64,000 nucleotides of DNA, from NCBI RefSeq assembly GCF_016920785.2, contig NW_024609879.1, forward strand, positions 14,509,145-14,573,144. Direction: 5' to 3'. The DNA comes from Ixodes scapularis (Eukaryota; Arthropoda; Arachnida; Ixodida; Ixodidae). The translations under genes and the position numbers were made by a program. Positions 21,885-32,289 of the stretch are shown in pieces. A model generated the notes under the pieces. That model was not told the DNA's origin. It searched no databases and saw only the letters and a list, made by a program, of their open reading frames with translations. The stretch's first letter is position 1. Every line of letters starts with the position of its first letter.

Positions 21885-24844
21885 TCACCCCGGCGAGTAG
21901 CGGTCAGGTGGCCTCCGCTGCCGTGCATTTCGCCTGGGCACTGGTGTCGACGGGCCAGGTGTGGCAACGCTGGGCGCTGCCTGAACCGGTCGCGCTCCAC
22001 CCGGTGGAGCTGCAGGGACCGGATTTGGGAGTGGCACCGGTGCAACTGGTGCCACAGGAGTGGCGACGCTTGTCGCCTCCGGGGTGGATGGCGCTCCGCC
22101 AGCCGCTACTGGTGCTGTTGTTGGGCCCCCTGCAGGCTGGTCCTCTGAAGCGGCGGCCGAGGGTGGAAGCCAGGTCCCGAGGCGAGGCCTGACATGGTCG
22201 GCGTGCCGGTGCCAGGTGGTCCCGTCGGGCATGCGGACGAGCAGCGATGAGGCGCTCGCTGGTGAAACCACATGTCCGGCAGACCAGGGTGGGCCAGGAC
22301 GGAAGTTCCTGGCGTACACCGACGCTCCCGGCTCCGGCAAAGGCCCGGGACGGCACTCGGTCAGCAGCCAGCTTCTGCTTCAGCTGCTTCAGGAGCGCCG
22401 TGGACCGGAGGTCTGGATGCAAGACGTCCAGGGGGGTCTTGACCATCCGGCCCAGCAGAAGCTCGCAGGGGGCACGGCCAGTGACCTCATGCGGTGTGGT
22501 CCGGTACTGAAACAGTATCCGGGCCACCTGCGTCCGGAAATCCCCGGGCTGGCTCCTCTTCAGCTTGTTCTTGAGGGTCTGTACCACCCGCTCTGCTGCA
22601 CCATTGGAAGCGGGGTGGTACGGCGGAACCAGCATCCGGCGGATCCCATTCCTCTGCAGCCAGTCCAGGTACTCGGCGCTAGCGAAAGCGGGACCATTGT
22701 CGGACACAATAATGTCCGGCAATCCCTGCGCCGCGAAGACCTGCCGCAGAGCCGCAATGGTCGCGCTTGCCGATGGACTGGTGACTGGCAGTGCCTCCAC
22801 CCACTTGGAGAAGGCGTCCACTACCACCAGGAAGTAGTGGCCCTTGAAGGGTCCCGCATAGTCCACATGCAAGCGGGACCACGGCCTCTGTGGGAACGGC
22901 CAGGGGGTGATTTCCACGTGGCGCGAGGCTCGCTGGTTCTCCTGGCAGACCTGGCAGCCTTGCACCTGGTGCACGATGTCCTGGTCCAAGCCAGGCCACC
23001 AAACGTGCGACCGTGCCACCATCTTGGTCTTTTCAATGCCAGGGTGCCCCGCGTGCAGCAACTGCAGCACCTTGGCCCGCAGACTTTGTGGAATCACCAC
23101 CCTGGAACCCCACAGGAGGCAGCCCTGCTCCAAGCTCAGCTCTGCGGTCTTGTGGCTGTACGCCTGGTGACGCAGCTCCTCCCCTCGGGCAACCGCCTTG
23201 ACCACCTGAGACAGGACCGGGTCCCGGCTGGTCGCCTGCGCCACCGCAGTCCTGGTCAGCACCCCCGGGTAGGCCCGCTCCAGCAGGAAAACGTCAGCTG
23301 GCTCTGGAACGGCAGCAGGCACCTCCGGCAGGGGCAGGCGGCTCAGGGCGTCAGCAGGTCCCAAGTCCTTCCCAGGGCGGTAGACCAGCTTGTACCTGTA
23401 GGCTGCCAGCGTCAAGGCCCAGCGTACCACACGAGGCGATGCTTGCACTGGGACCGCCTTGTCAGGTCCCAGCAGCCCCAGCAGCGGCTTGTGGTCCGTG
23501 ACTGCCTCGAACTGCCGGCCCCACAGGTACTGATGGAAGCGCTGGACCCCGAAGAGGAGGGCCAAGCCTTCCTTGTCGAGCTGGCTGTAGCGTTGCTCCG
23601 CCGCATGTAGTCGACGAGAAGCAAACGCCACAGGGCGTTCCTGACCATCCTGACCCCGGTGCGACAGGACGGCTCCTACCCCGTACGGCGACGCATCCAC
23701 GGTGAGGACTACAGGCTTGGCCGGATCGAAGTGCGCCAGCACTGGAGCCTTAACAACGAGCTCCTTGCTGCGCTGGAAGGCCAAGTCCTGCTCCTTCTTC
23801 CAGGCCCACTGCTGCCCGTCACGAAGCAGGCGATGCAGCGGCTCCAGATGCGTCGACAGGTTGGGCAGGAACCTCCTGTAGAAGTTGATGAGGCCGAGGT
23901 AGCTCTGAAGCTCCTTCTTGCTCTTGGGCTTCGGCGCCTTGAGCACGGCCTCAATCTTGCGAGGAGCCGGGGCCAGGCCAGCCTGGGAGATGATGTGTCC
24001 CAGGTACTCCACGCTGGGGGTCAGGAACACGCACTTGTCCAGCCTCAGCTTGAGACCGGCGTCCTGTAGTAGTGTCAGGACTTTGCGCAGGTTCTGCAGG
24101 TGGTCCCCGTCGTCGGTACCGGTAACCAGGATGTCGTCCAAGTACACCGCCACGTGCCTCATGCCCCTGAAGAGGTTGTCCATCTCTCTCTGGAAGATGG
24201 CTGGGGCTGAGGTCACGCCGAACGGTAGGCGCGTGTACTGGAAGAGTCCCATGGTTGTCGAAATGGTGACGTACTTCCGGGCGGCATCCTGGAGCACCAG
24301 CTGCTGGTAGGCATCTCGAAGGTCGAGCTTGGAGAACTTCTGTCCCCCGGACAGAGCCGACCAGAGATCTTCTACCCGAGGCAGCGGGTACTTTTCGACG
24401 GTAGCGACGGGGTTGATGGTGACCTTGAAGTCCCCGCAGATCCTGACGCGGCCGTCTCGCTTGAGGACTGGGACAATTGGTGCAGCCCACTCGGAAGTCT
24501 TGACGGGCACCAGGATACCCTCTCGCTGCAGCCGTTGCAGCTCCTGGGTGACCCCGTCCTTCAGGGCAAACGGCAGCGGACGCGGCTTGAAGAATCGAGG
24601 CCGGGTTCCCTCGGGTATGTGGATGCCGACCGTCGTGCCGGCGAAGGTGCCCACCCCCGGCTGGAACAGGGACTGGAAGTCGGTCAGGAGGCTCGGGACG
24701 TCTTGCACCACGTGCAGCGCAGCTTCTTGGTACTCCGCAGCCGAACACCCAGCGAGTGAATCCAGTTTCGGCCCAGCAGCGTCGGCGACGACCCCTTGGT
24801 TAAGTAAAGGGGAAGGATTGCCTCCCTGTCGCCAAGGCGAACGC
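21885..24844 (-). pseudogene. Gypsy pol: protease tail, RT, RNase H, integrase
   Basis: The start of this stretch carries the end of a protease (LLGRNWIHSLG, about 24780-24745) in a different frame from the main ORF, so there is a frameshift near 24740. The RT has FSKLDLRDAYQQ and YLDDILVTG (about 24130). RNase H has LTVDASPYGVGAVL, DKEGLALLFG and TDHKPL. The integrase has the HHCC finger (GHPGIEKTKM...CQVC) and D, D, E in LHVDYAG, VSDNGPAF and NGAAERVVQ. Near 22340 the frame shifts again: the open ORF continues as low-complexity sequence to 21904 while the proper C-terminal tail reads in the frame ending 21885. Catalytic residues are present, but two frameshifts and the missing gag make it defective. 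Confidence 0.85.
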
Positions 24845-25119
24845 GAGCGCCGTGGACCGGAGGTCTGGATGCAAGACGTCCAGGGGGGTCTTGACCATCC
24901 GGCCCAGCAGAAGCTCGCAGGGGGCACGGCCAGTGACCTCATGCGGTGTGGTCCGGTACTGAAACAGTATCCGGGCCACCTGCGTCCGGAAATCCCCGGG
25001 CTGGCTCCTCTTCAGCTTGTTCTTGAGGGTCTGTACCACCCGCTCTGCTGCACCATTGGAAGCGGGGTGGTACGGCGGAACCAGCATCCGGCGGATCCCA
25101 TTCCTCTGCAGCCAGTCCA
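24845..25119 (-). repeat. Duplicated integrase fragment at the 5' end of the Gypsy element
   Basis: This 275-bp stretch matches 22393-22667 in the same orientation (offset 2,452) with no difference I can see. It carries the part of integrase from the LDWLQRNG region past the ERVVQ motif. It sits between PBS and protease tail, where the leader and gag should be. It is also the reason an open frame of 1,012 codons appears to start upstream of pol at 24942. Confidence 0.88.
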
Positions 25120-25138
25120 ATCCCATCCTCGTCGCCAG

Positions 25139-25344
25139 TGTCACGATCTTTCTCGAACGTGGACGAAGGGGGCCGAAGCAACCGCCGAGGAGAGACGACA
25201 TGCAGCCTGGTTGTGAGGGTGGACGATGTCTGGCCGGAGCACGTGTGCTCAACGGTGTTTATTAGCGCGGTGAACAATGTTGCCCGCCGAGCCAGGCGGC
25301 CGCAGACGGGCGGACTGGAGGGGGGCGCCACTAAACTTGTTACA
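25139..25344 (-). repeat. Gypsy 5' LTR (206 bp)
   Basis: Matches 21568-21773 except for one C/T difference (near 25201). One base separates it from the PBS. Confidence 0.88.
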
Positions 25345-25839
25345 AGGTTACGACAATTTGGTTTCGAGAGCACGGGTTTTCTCTCAAATTTGTCGTACGC
25401 ACTTTTTTCGTCGTGAATTCGCTTTGAGAATCCAGCCTCAGAGCTGGTTTTGCCAGTGCTGCCGTGGTTGCCGACTTGCCGTGGTCCCGTGGTGCAGCGT
25501 GCGTGCAGCCCTTGCACATCTCAAACGGCCACGTTGTCACAGGTCGTAAATCGTCGACGCGCCACCACGTGGCAACGCTCGTAACCACAACATTCACGCC
25601 GTAGCCTTTCCCGACCGGCACAAGTGACGTCACGTATGCGCCCAATATCCCAAGACGCATCGCGCTCTCCGATGGCCGATTTTTGAGCGCGCGCCCAATC
25701 GGGCCCATCAGGGTGAAAAATATAGCCATCCGTTCAAAATACAAACGCGTGATTATAATTTATGAATATCATTGATCATATTGAACCTATTTCTGACCAT
25801 AATAGGTGTATTTCAAGTTTCGCTTCAGTATCCCTTTAA

Positions 25840-26410
25840 AATAACACAAACATAATGTCAAGCTATGCGCGCGTAAAGCCTGCCTGCTAAGAAAAAAAAA
25901 TATATATATAACCATTCACCACGACGCTACATAGTACCGTCACAAAAAGCTAGACCCGCTTACTGTCTTCGCATCCGGGATTGCTTCGAAAAGTGGAAAC
26001 GTTTCTTACGTCCAACAAAAGGATCACCAAAATAAATACAAAGGAAACTGCTCGCGTCGCATTGAGCGAGACCACGCACTGCCCATCCCTGCCGGAAACG
26101 AGGCGCGTAGGTCACCGAGTTCGTCAAAGGATAAGGGAGTCGGGATAAACCGGCAATAACTCCAAATAATGTAAAATTTACATTAAAAAAAATGCGGTCA
26201 CTTGAAATTCGTTTCTGAACCTACATCCGGGGATCAGATGACTGAGCCTCTCAACACTAGCCTGCTCCTGTGCTGTGTGTGTGTAAGCGTTGTAAGGTAG
26301 AAGGGGGGGGGGGGGGGGGGAGAGGGCCTTTGCCACCTCCCCCCCCCCCCCTCTCACCCCCAACTTTTCTCCCCCATACCCCAACCCCCCGAGAGCCAGT
26401 GGCAAAAGCG
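25840..26410. other. No gene recognised; G and C homopolymer pair
   Basis: A G19 tract at about 26302-26320 faces a C-rich tract at 26339-26352 across a short spacer and could form a hairpin. A TA-rich microsatellite lies near 25899-25911. Confidence 0.45.
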
Positions 26411-27780
26411 CCCGTCAACAGGTGGTGTTGGCCCAGTGCGCATACAGGGATTGGAGAACAAACTAGAGCGGAGCGGGTTTGGCTTCAACCTTTCTTTCAT
26501 CAAGCAAGGTGAATGGATTAAACAATCACTACCGGGGCTGATGTATGCAGATGATATAGTGCTAATGGCCGACAACAAAGAAGATTTGCAGAAATTAATG
26601 GATATCTGTGGTACAGAGGGAGATAAACTAGGTCTTAAATTTAGTCAAGAAAAATCGGCAGTGATGATTTTTAATGATAAATAGGGTGGCGAGCATAGGA
26701 TACAAGAGGTCATGTTGGAGGTAGTGGATAAGTACAGGTATCTTGGGGTATGGATAAATAATGGTGTTGAGTATCTAACGGAGCATGAAAAACGTGTAGC
26801 GATGAAAGGTAGCAGGAATGCAGCCGTCATGAAACGGGGCTCTGTGGAATTACGGTAGGTATGAAGTGGTGAGGGGGATTTGGAAAGGGGTCATGGTTCC
26901 CGGCCTGACCTTCGGCAATGCGGTCCTGTGCATGAGACCAGATATTCAAGCAAAGTTAGAAATTAAACAGCGGGGCGTAGGTAGGCTTGCTTTGGGAGCT
27001 CATGGAAATACGCCGAATCAGGGGGTACAAGGCGACATGGGATGGACGTCATTCGAGGGCAGGGAAGCTAGCAGCAAGATAGAATTTGAGGAGCGCTTGA
27101 GGGAAATGGAGGAAGAACAGTGGGCTAGGAAAGTTTTCAGTTATTTGTACATGAGGAATGTAGATACCAAATAGAGAAAGCGAACTAGAAAATTATCAAG
27201 CAAATATTTGGGCGGGAGTGGGGGCGCCAACCAGGAATTACGGGTTAAGAAAAGGATAAAAGAAACAGAGAAGGGTCTGTGGGAAACGGGTATGCAGACA
27301 AAACCAGCACTGGAGACGTACAGAATGTTCAAACAGGAAATTTGCAAAGAAAATATCTACGATAATTCTAGGGGAAGCTCTTTGTTGTTTGAGGCCAGGA
27401 CAGGAATATTGCGGACTAAGACGTACCGGGTTAAGTACCAGGAGATGGACACTTTATGTAGTGTGTGTGGGGAGCAGGAGGAAACGGCTGAACACTTAAT
27501 ACTTTTCTGTAAAGGGCTTCACCCAACAGTTAACAGTGACCGGGCGGATTTAATCAAAGCATTGGGTTTTAAAGACAGTGAAGGAAAAATAGACTTTACA
27601 CGAGTAGAAATAACCAAGCGGAGGTTATCAGACTGGTGGCTAAAATCGAGGCAGGGGTGAGATTTAATTTTGGAATTCAAAACATATAATTAGATTTATA
27701 ATGTTGGCTAGGTGGCGCAAGCCACCGCCCGATTCACAGGGTTTAGCCAGATCCATCCATCCATCCATCCATCCATACAC
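26411..27780 (+). pseudogene. LINE 3' fragment: RT end and C-terminal finger
   Basis: The sequence enters at the RT catalytic region (LMYADDIVLMADNKEDLQKL near 26538) and continues KYRYLGVWINNG, then a C-terminal region ending in a finger (CSVCGEQEETAEHLILFC, near 27460-27510). There are in-frame stops at about 26682 and 27172 and one frameshift near 26850. It is 5'-truncated, as LINEs often are. The 3' end runs into ATCC repeats (27751-27776), probably its tail. The clade is uncertain. Confidence 0.8.
27751..27776. repeat. (ATCC)n microsatellite, probable LINE tail
   Basis: About six ATCC units directly follow the LINE fragment's 3' UTR. Some LINE groups end in short tandem repeats instead of poly(A). 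Confidence 0.85.
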
Positions 27781-28008
27781 TATTGGCCTTCCCTTTCCCC
27801 CCAACCTCTCTCACAACGCTTCTCTCTCTCTGTGCCGCTTCGTCGCTCCGATTGGCTCGAAGGGTCAAAAGGGTGGTTTGGTGTTCGCCAAATTATATTA
27901 AATAAAACAAAATGCACACGTATAAAAAAAAAAAAAAGAAAAAAAAACTTGGAGAAATTTTTGGATTTTGCAAAAAGTCGTCAAATCTCTAAGTGAGAGC
28001 GAAAACCC

Positions 28009-28836
28009 CTAGATGTAAATCCCTAGGGTTGGCATCACGGAGATTGACGGAGATCTCAACTCGCGACCCGACGGGGAAGGAGGAGAACGAGGGAGAGAAG
28101 AACGCTCACGTCTCGGGGGAGGAAGATGGTGGTTCCTCCGGGAAGATGCCTCGCCATCTTGGGCTGGCTGATTGCTCAACGGTGGAAGATCGCGGCCATC
28201 TTGGACACGCTCTACCACGTGCGACGCGTTTGGATCTTGGTCTGACAAACGCCGAAAAAGATCGCAATCTCGAGATGCCCACCCGAACTGCTGCGCTAGT
28301 TGGACAGCACGATCGAGGCTAGGTGCGTTAGCTCCGTCGGACTCTCGGATTAAGCGATCCTGCACTTCTGTGCTGTGGATCCCCGAAATAAACATCTACG
28401 CGACGCGGCTCTCTAAAGCCTCGCCGTAATCGCAGAAAGAAGCTAGGCGTCTGAGCGCCCCAAGGTACTCGAGAACGATCTCGCCTGGACCTTGTACTCG
28501 GTTGAGGAACTTCCTACGCTCAACAATGATGTTTGGAGCGGAAGCGAAATGGGTGTCCAGGGCGGACAACAAAACCTGAAACTCATCTTGAGTCGAGCTA
28601 ACGGACGGACTTGCTAGGTTGAACGCATCAACGACGCGATTGCCTTCATCGCCGAGAAGTGACAATAAAATCGCCCTCTTGCGTTTCGGCGGAAAATCGT
28701 CGGCGTCGATCGCCTCTAGGTAATTCAGGAAGCCGCGCTTCCGAGTCAGCCACGGCGCTACCGGCTCACCGGGCGTAGGGAGGAATTCGGCGGGAACGCG
28801 ACCCTGAGCAGCCGCCATCTTGGAAACAGCGGACAA
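28009..28836 (-). pseudogene. LTR-retroelement gag, one in-frame stop
   Basis: From the ATG at 28836 the frame reads MSAVSKMAAAQGRVP and has the look of a Gypsy-type capsid: FLNYLEAIDADDFPPKRKR, LLSLLGDEG, QVLLSALDTHF, FLNRVQGPGEIVLEYLGALRRLA. A TAG at 28396-28398 interrupts the frame, and MFISGIHSTEVQDRLI continues in the same frame to 28009. No zinc knuckle or pol follows, so the element is truncated at lower coordinates. Upstream on the minus strand are a PBS-like site and probable LTR (29041-29332), consistent with a 5' end. Confidence 0.75.
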
Positions 28837-29040
28837 AGGCGCCGTTCTTTGTTAAAAATAAAAAAAAATACACGTTCAGTCTAGACGCGGAGTACGCCCA
28901 ACCAACCGCCAGGACGCTCAAAAACGATGCTAAGGAGAGTAGAGCCGCGACGAAAATCGGCGAAACGAAGCCTCAAAGGCGCGAAGGTTCGAAAATGCGG
29001 AGATCCCATCCTCAGTCGTCAAAATGTAGTAATTAAAAGA

Positions 29041-29055
29041 AAATCCTCGTCGCCA
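29041..29055 (-). promoter_or_regulatory. Primer-binding-site-like sequence (TGGCGACGAGGATT)
   Basis: On the minus strand this reads TGGCGACGAGGATT four bases inside the presumed LTR edge (29060). The first 13 bases match the PBS of the Gypsy element at 25125-25137. A second, degenerate copy of the PBS/LTR junction (ATGTAGTAATTAAAAG) lies at 29024-29039. Confidence 0.5.
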
Positions 29056-29059
29056 AAAA

Positions 29060-29332
29060 TGTAGTAATTAAAAGAAAATGCGGACACCCGAGAAAATAAA
29101 GAAGAGCAGTGCCTGCGTGGGGCCTGCGGAAAAACGAGGAGTCTCACATGCCGAAGAGGTGACCGGCGGGCCGGGCGCGGGAGCCCCGAACGGAGAGAGA
29201 GAGACGTCCGACGCGGTCGGTGGTTGAACCGTAACAGCCGTAACTGTTTATTTAACGGTCAACAACGTGGGGTTGAGCGCCACGGGGACGCAACCCTGGT
29301 AACACGGGGGCAATGGTGGAACAGTGGTGCCA
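29060..29332 (-). repeat. Probable 5' LTR of the gag fragment's element
   Basis: Begins TGTAGTAATT on the plus strand next to the PBS-like site. The outer edge is placed at ...GTGGTGCCA (29332), just before a long T run; this edge is a guess based on the CA ending. A TTTATT polyadenylation-like signal sits near 29247. No partner LTR is visible for comparison. Confidence 0.35.
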
Positions 29333-29524
29333 TCTAGTTTTTTTTTTTTTTTTTTTTTTTTTTTGGGGGGGGGGGGGGGAGGTCAGAGTAACCACGAAGG
29401 TCGGGTAATTGCTTCCGCGTGGAAAGCCGATCGCGAGGCGGGGGACGGTCTGCGCGAGAAGAAAGCCCTTCTTGAACGGAGACTGCCTACAGATGTAGCG
29501 AGTTGAGGGGGAAAAGTTCCCCAA

Positions 29525-29624
29525 NNNNNNNNNNNNNNNNNNNNNNNNNNNNNNNNNNNNNNNNNNNNNNNNNNNNNNNNNNNNNNNNNNNNNNNNNNNN
29601 NNNNNNNNNNNNNNNNNNNNNNNN
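29525..29624. other. Assembly gap (100 N)
   Basis: Exactly 100 unknown bases, a standard placeholder. It follows a T-run/G-run (about 29338-29379) that may have stopped the assembly. Confidence 0.99.
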
Positions 29625-29639
29625 CTAAGGTGAGACGAA

Positions 29640-30381
29640 GTATAGAGTTTTTCATTTCATTTATTTATCCCTTAAATGCCCACGTGGGGCTTTACATAAG
29701 GGGGGCGGGCAGTATTTCTAAGATTTAAGTACACGGTACAAACAAGAAAAACAAACAAAAGATAGCAAAAACGTCAGTTACGAGCCGTAAAAGGTGGCAA
29801 GTGCTTCTTTAAATTTTGAAGTGTCCGATATGGTTACTATTGAATCTGGTAGTTTATTCCAATTGGTAACGGAAAGCTGCAGGGGAGAAAATTTAAAGGT
29901 ATTGGTCCTGGGAGTGGATAAAAATAGTTTGCAGGAATTATCTAAGCGACGGGAGACATGAGGAGCGGGTATACAGTACAAAGTTTGCTGGAAAGGAAGA
30001 TGGTAGTAAAATTTATGAAGAATAGTTAAGGCGGATACAGTCCTACGCGTTTTGAGAGAGGGAAGACCAAGTTGAGCTTTAAGAGTGGTGATACTAGTAG
30101 GGAAGGTATAATTTCGATGAATAAACCGTGCTGCGCGGTTTTGGACTGCTTCTAACATATCTTCTAAAAATAACTGATGGGGATTCCAGACAGATGAGGC
30201 GTACTCTAACTGGGGACGGACAAGTGAGGTGTATGCTAATAATTTAGTTTCCTTGGAAGCAAGGGAGAGATTGCGTCGCAGAAAGCCGGGAGTCTGGTTA
30301 GCTTTGTTAATAATATAGGTTATATGATTTTCCCATGAGAGATTGCTTGTTAAGTTAACACCGAGGTACTTGTAAGTTGGT
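29640..30381 (-). pseudogene. LINE B, 3' piece (RT C-terminal region and 3' tail)
   Basis: The minus frame reads PTYKYLGVNLTSNLSWENH, then RPQLEYASSVWNP and ending FKEALATFYGS with a stop at about 29778. These are post-RT motifs of Jockey/CR1-type LINEs. A 3' tail rich in AAATGA repeats follows to about 29640. The 5' side is cut exactly at 30381 by the inserted DNA transposon. Across that insert the frame continues at 35426: removing the insert and one TGGT copy joins GAA AAT GTA CCA to ACT TAC AAG in frame. Confidence 0.82.
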
Positions 30382-31463
30382 GGGTCATTCCATGCCAAAG
30401 GAGACGGCAATTTTCGTCATATTTTGGATATGCCTGAAAAAAATAATATAAATAAAGACAGTTTCGAAAGTTAGAATGACTAAGTTTGAGGGCTGAATTA
30501 CGTTTATTTTTGCTGACGTCATGCTCTAAAGTGCGGGCAATCGGAGAAAACCTCCTGTATTTCGAAAAATCGCTAAAAAAAAAGCTATTTTTACCACATA
30601 ATTTTAAGTTTGCATGCAATCGATCACTAAAATATTCTATCATGCCTTGAAAGTAAAACGCCTTACGCCGCCATTTTGGGTTCAGACAGGCACTCCAAAC
30701 CTAAGCAAATTTTTAAGATTTCTTAATTTTTTTTAGTCAACTTGAAATTAAAATTTGACTAAGAAACTTTTTTTACTTATTTTCCTCAACCTTATGCTCG
30801 ACTAGGTTGCATTACAATCGTAAAAAAATATTCGGACAGTTTTTAATTAAATGGTGAATATGTCACTTTCTTCAAGAATGGCCATATAGAGGCTAAAAAA
30901 AAAAAGCCATGTGGGCAACGGTGCTCGCATTTTATGAAATAGCCAAAAGGTTAACCGACCCACTCTGTTCAACATATCAAAAAGTTAAAAAAGTACATTT
31001 TGATATTTTTGAGAAATTATTTTTTAAATATGAGGCAGAACGGCATCGCCTCCAGGTGTCCACCTCGTCAGCAACGGATGCCGCCGTCTGCTACGGTCGA
31101 GTGAAACATTGCACGGGGAGCTTAATTTCGTTAATTATATTTGTATAGCTAACGCTAGGAATCTTGCCATTACGAAATGTCTGTTTATAGTGACTGGAAA
31201 GTGCATAATTCGTTTTGCCCTAAACATCATGTCCGAGTGCGCTTGGAAGTTGAATAGCAACAACTCGAAATATTGTTTGGGATACTTTTTATCAAAGCCG
31301 AAACAAAGCACATTTGTAGCTCACTGACATTTCTTTTTCTTATGTACATAAATGTAATATGTAGTCCAGAAATACTATATAACATTTAGAATATCAGTGT
31401 GTCATTGAATTTCAGTTCATGTCATAGGCTAGAACACTGCGCACGTCTGGAACCTCACCGGTA
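30382..31463. repeat. Left terminal inverted repeat, about 1.08 kb
   Basis: Aligns inverted with 34350-35425 from GGGTCATTCC to CACCGGTA, with substitutions and small indels along its length. AT-rich, with no convincing ORF. Confidence 0.85.
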
Positions 31464-32289
31464 TGATCCGTCTGCTTCAATGTCTTTAAATTCGCATGCC
31501 AAACTCTTCCTGCACGATGGATGTGGGTGTTATTTTAGCTACCACGTAATAATATTCGTATGGCACGCTAATTTGAAGGTTTTAATTCCACTTTACACGT
31601 GCTCAGGTGACGGCAGACAAAGCCGTTGTCTGCTAACCGAGTTTGTGAATGCAGACGGTTCGTCAGAATTCGTTAGCAGACGGCGCGTCTTCACTTTTTG
31701 GTCATACTGCGTTTGCTTCTAAAAAATGAAATAGTGGACGCGGGAGATTGTGAAAGATGCCGAGCGATAACGGTGATTTGGCTTCCTCTTCGACGAAAAG
31801 GTATTGTGGTGAAAATAGATAGTGAAACTGAAAAACAGACAGTGAAACATTGGAAGAAGCAGAACATTAAAACTAGATATTCAGGCCAACGGGCATTCGA
31901 AGGTTATGACACTAAAGAGGCATGCTGCGCGTTTACCGCTTGTAAAATATAAGTCTACCCTATATATAAAAAAGAGTTCCGTGTTGTGCTCGTATTGAAA
32001 ACCCGTAAGTATAAGTATTCGCTTGCCCTTTCTGGTATATTGAGGTCTTATCCAATTGACATCTGTACCCAATTTATGCCTCGGAAAAAGCACCGCTCTA
32101 AACATGTAGGATTAGAGTTGCCCAGAAACAATGTCATAACTGATAGTGCATAAGAAAGAAGGCTCATTCTAGAACAGTGGGCTTACGTATGCCAACATTC
32201 TCTTTAATTGCAGTTCCGTTCATTCGGCAGCGGATTGATCGTTTGGCCCAGGAAGTTGCCATCTCAAACACTACGTACGAACCACGTGG
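31464..32289. other. 5' internal region of the long-TIR transposon
   Basis: Between the left TIR and the first recognisable coding block; contains no identifiable motif. It may hold promoter or first-exon sequence. Confidence 0.35.

Larger units (their letters stand above)
21568..25344 (-). mobile_element. Gypsy LTR retrotransposon, 3,777 bp, gag lost and rearranged
   Basis: The LTRs at 21568-21773 and 25139-25344 (206 bp) differ at one base that I can see. The element is flanked by AGGT on both sides (21564-21567, 25345-25348). In minus-strand order it reads LTR, PBS beginning TGGCGACGAGGATGGG (25137 downward), a 275-bp copy of its own integrase segment, a protease tail, RT, RNase H, integrase, then a purine tract and LTR. 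Gag and the protease active site are missing. It is recently inserted but not autonomous. Confidence 0.88.
20266..25839. mobile_element. TTAA-flanked MITE-like element, split by a Gypsy insertion
   Basis: The left end TTAAAGGGGTAGTGAAAC (20266) resembles the inverse of the right end (GCTTCAGTATCCCTTTAA, ending 25839). Inside both ends is GTGAC(A/G)TCACTTGTGCC in inverted orientation (about 20438 and 25620), so the inverted repeats are long and imperfect. Without the Gypsy element the length is about 1.8 kb. No transposase was recognised. The TTAA edges suggest a piggyBac-like or similar TTAA-targeting mover; that is inference. Two unrelated elements sharing a family terminus is the alternative. 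Confidence 0.5.

Noticed and set aside
22060..23610. 516-codon open frame on the plus strand
   Set aside because: It is the antisense shadow of the GC-rich Gypsy pol gene and has no recognisable motif.
24329..25216. 295-codon plus-strand frame
   Set aside because: Antisense of the same Gypsy element, including its duplicated integrase fragment.
20266..25839. Treating the two ends as separate solo MITE termini
   Set aside because: Not excluded, but the shared inner GTGACRTCACTTGTGCC in inverted orientation favours one element; confidence was kept at 0.5.
29383..29655. Minus-strand frame across the N run
   Set aside because: It includes unknown bases and cannot be supported.
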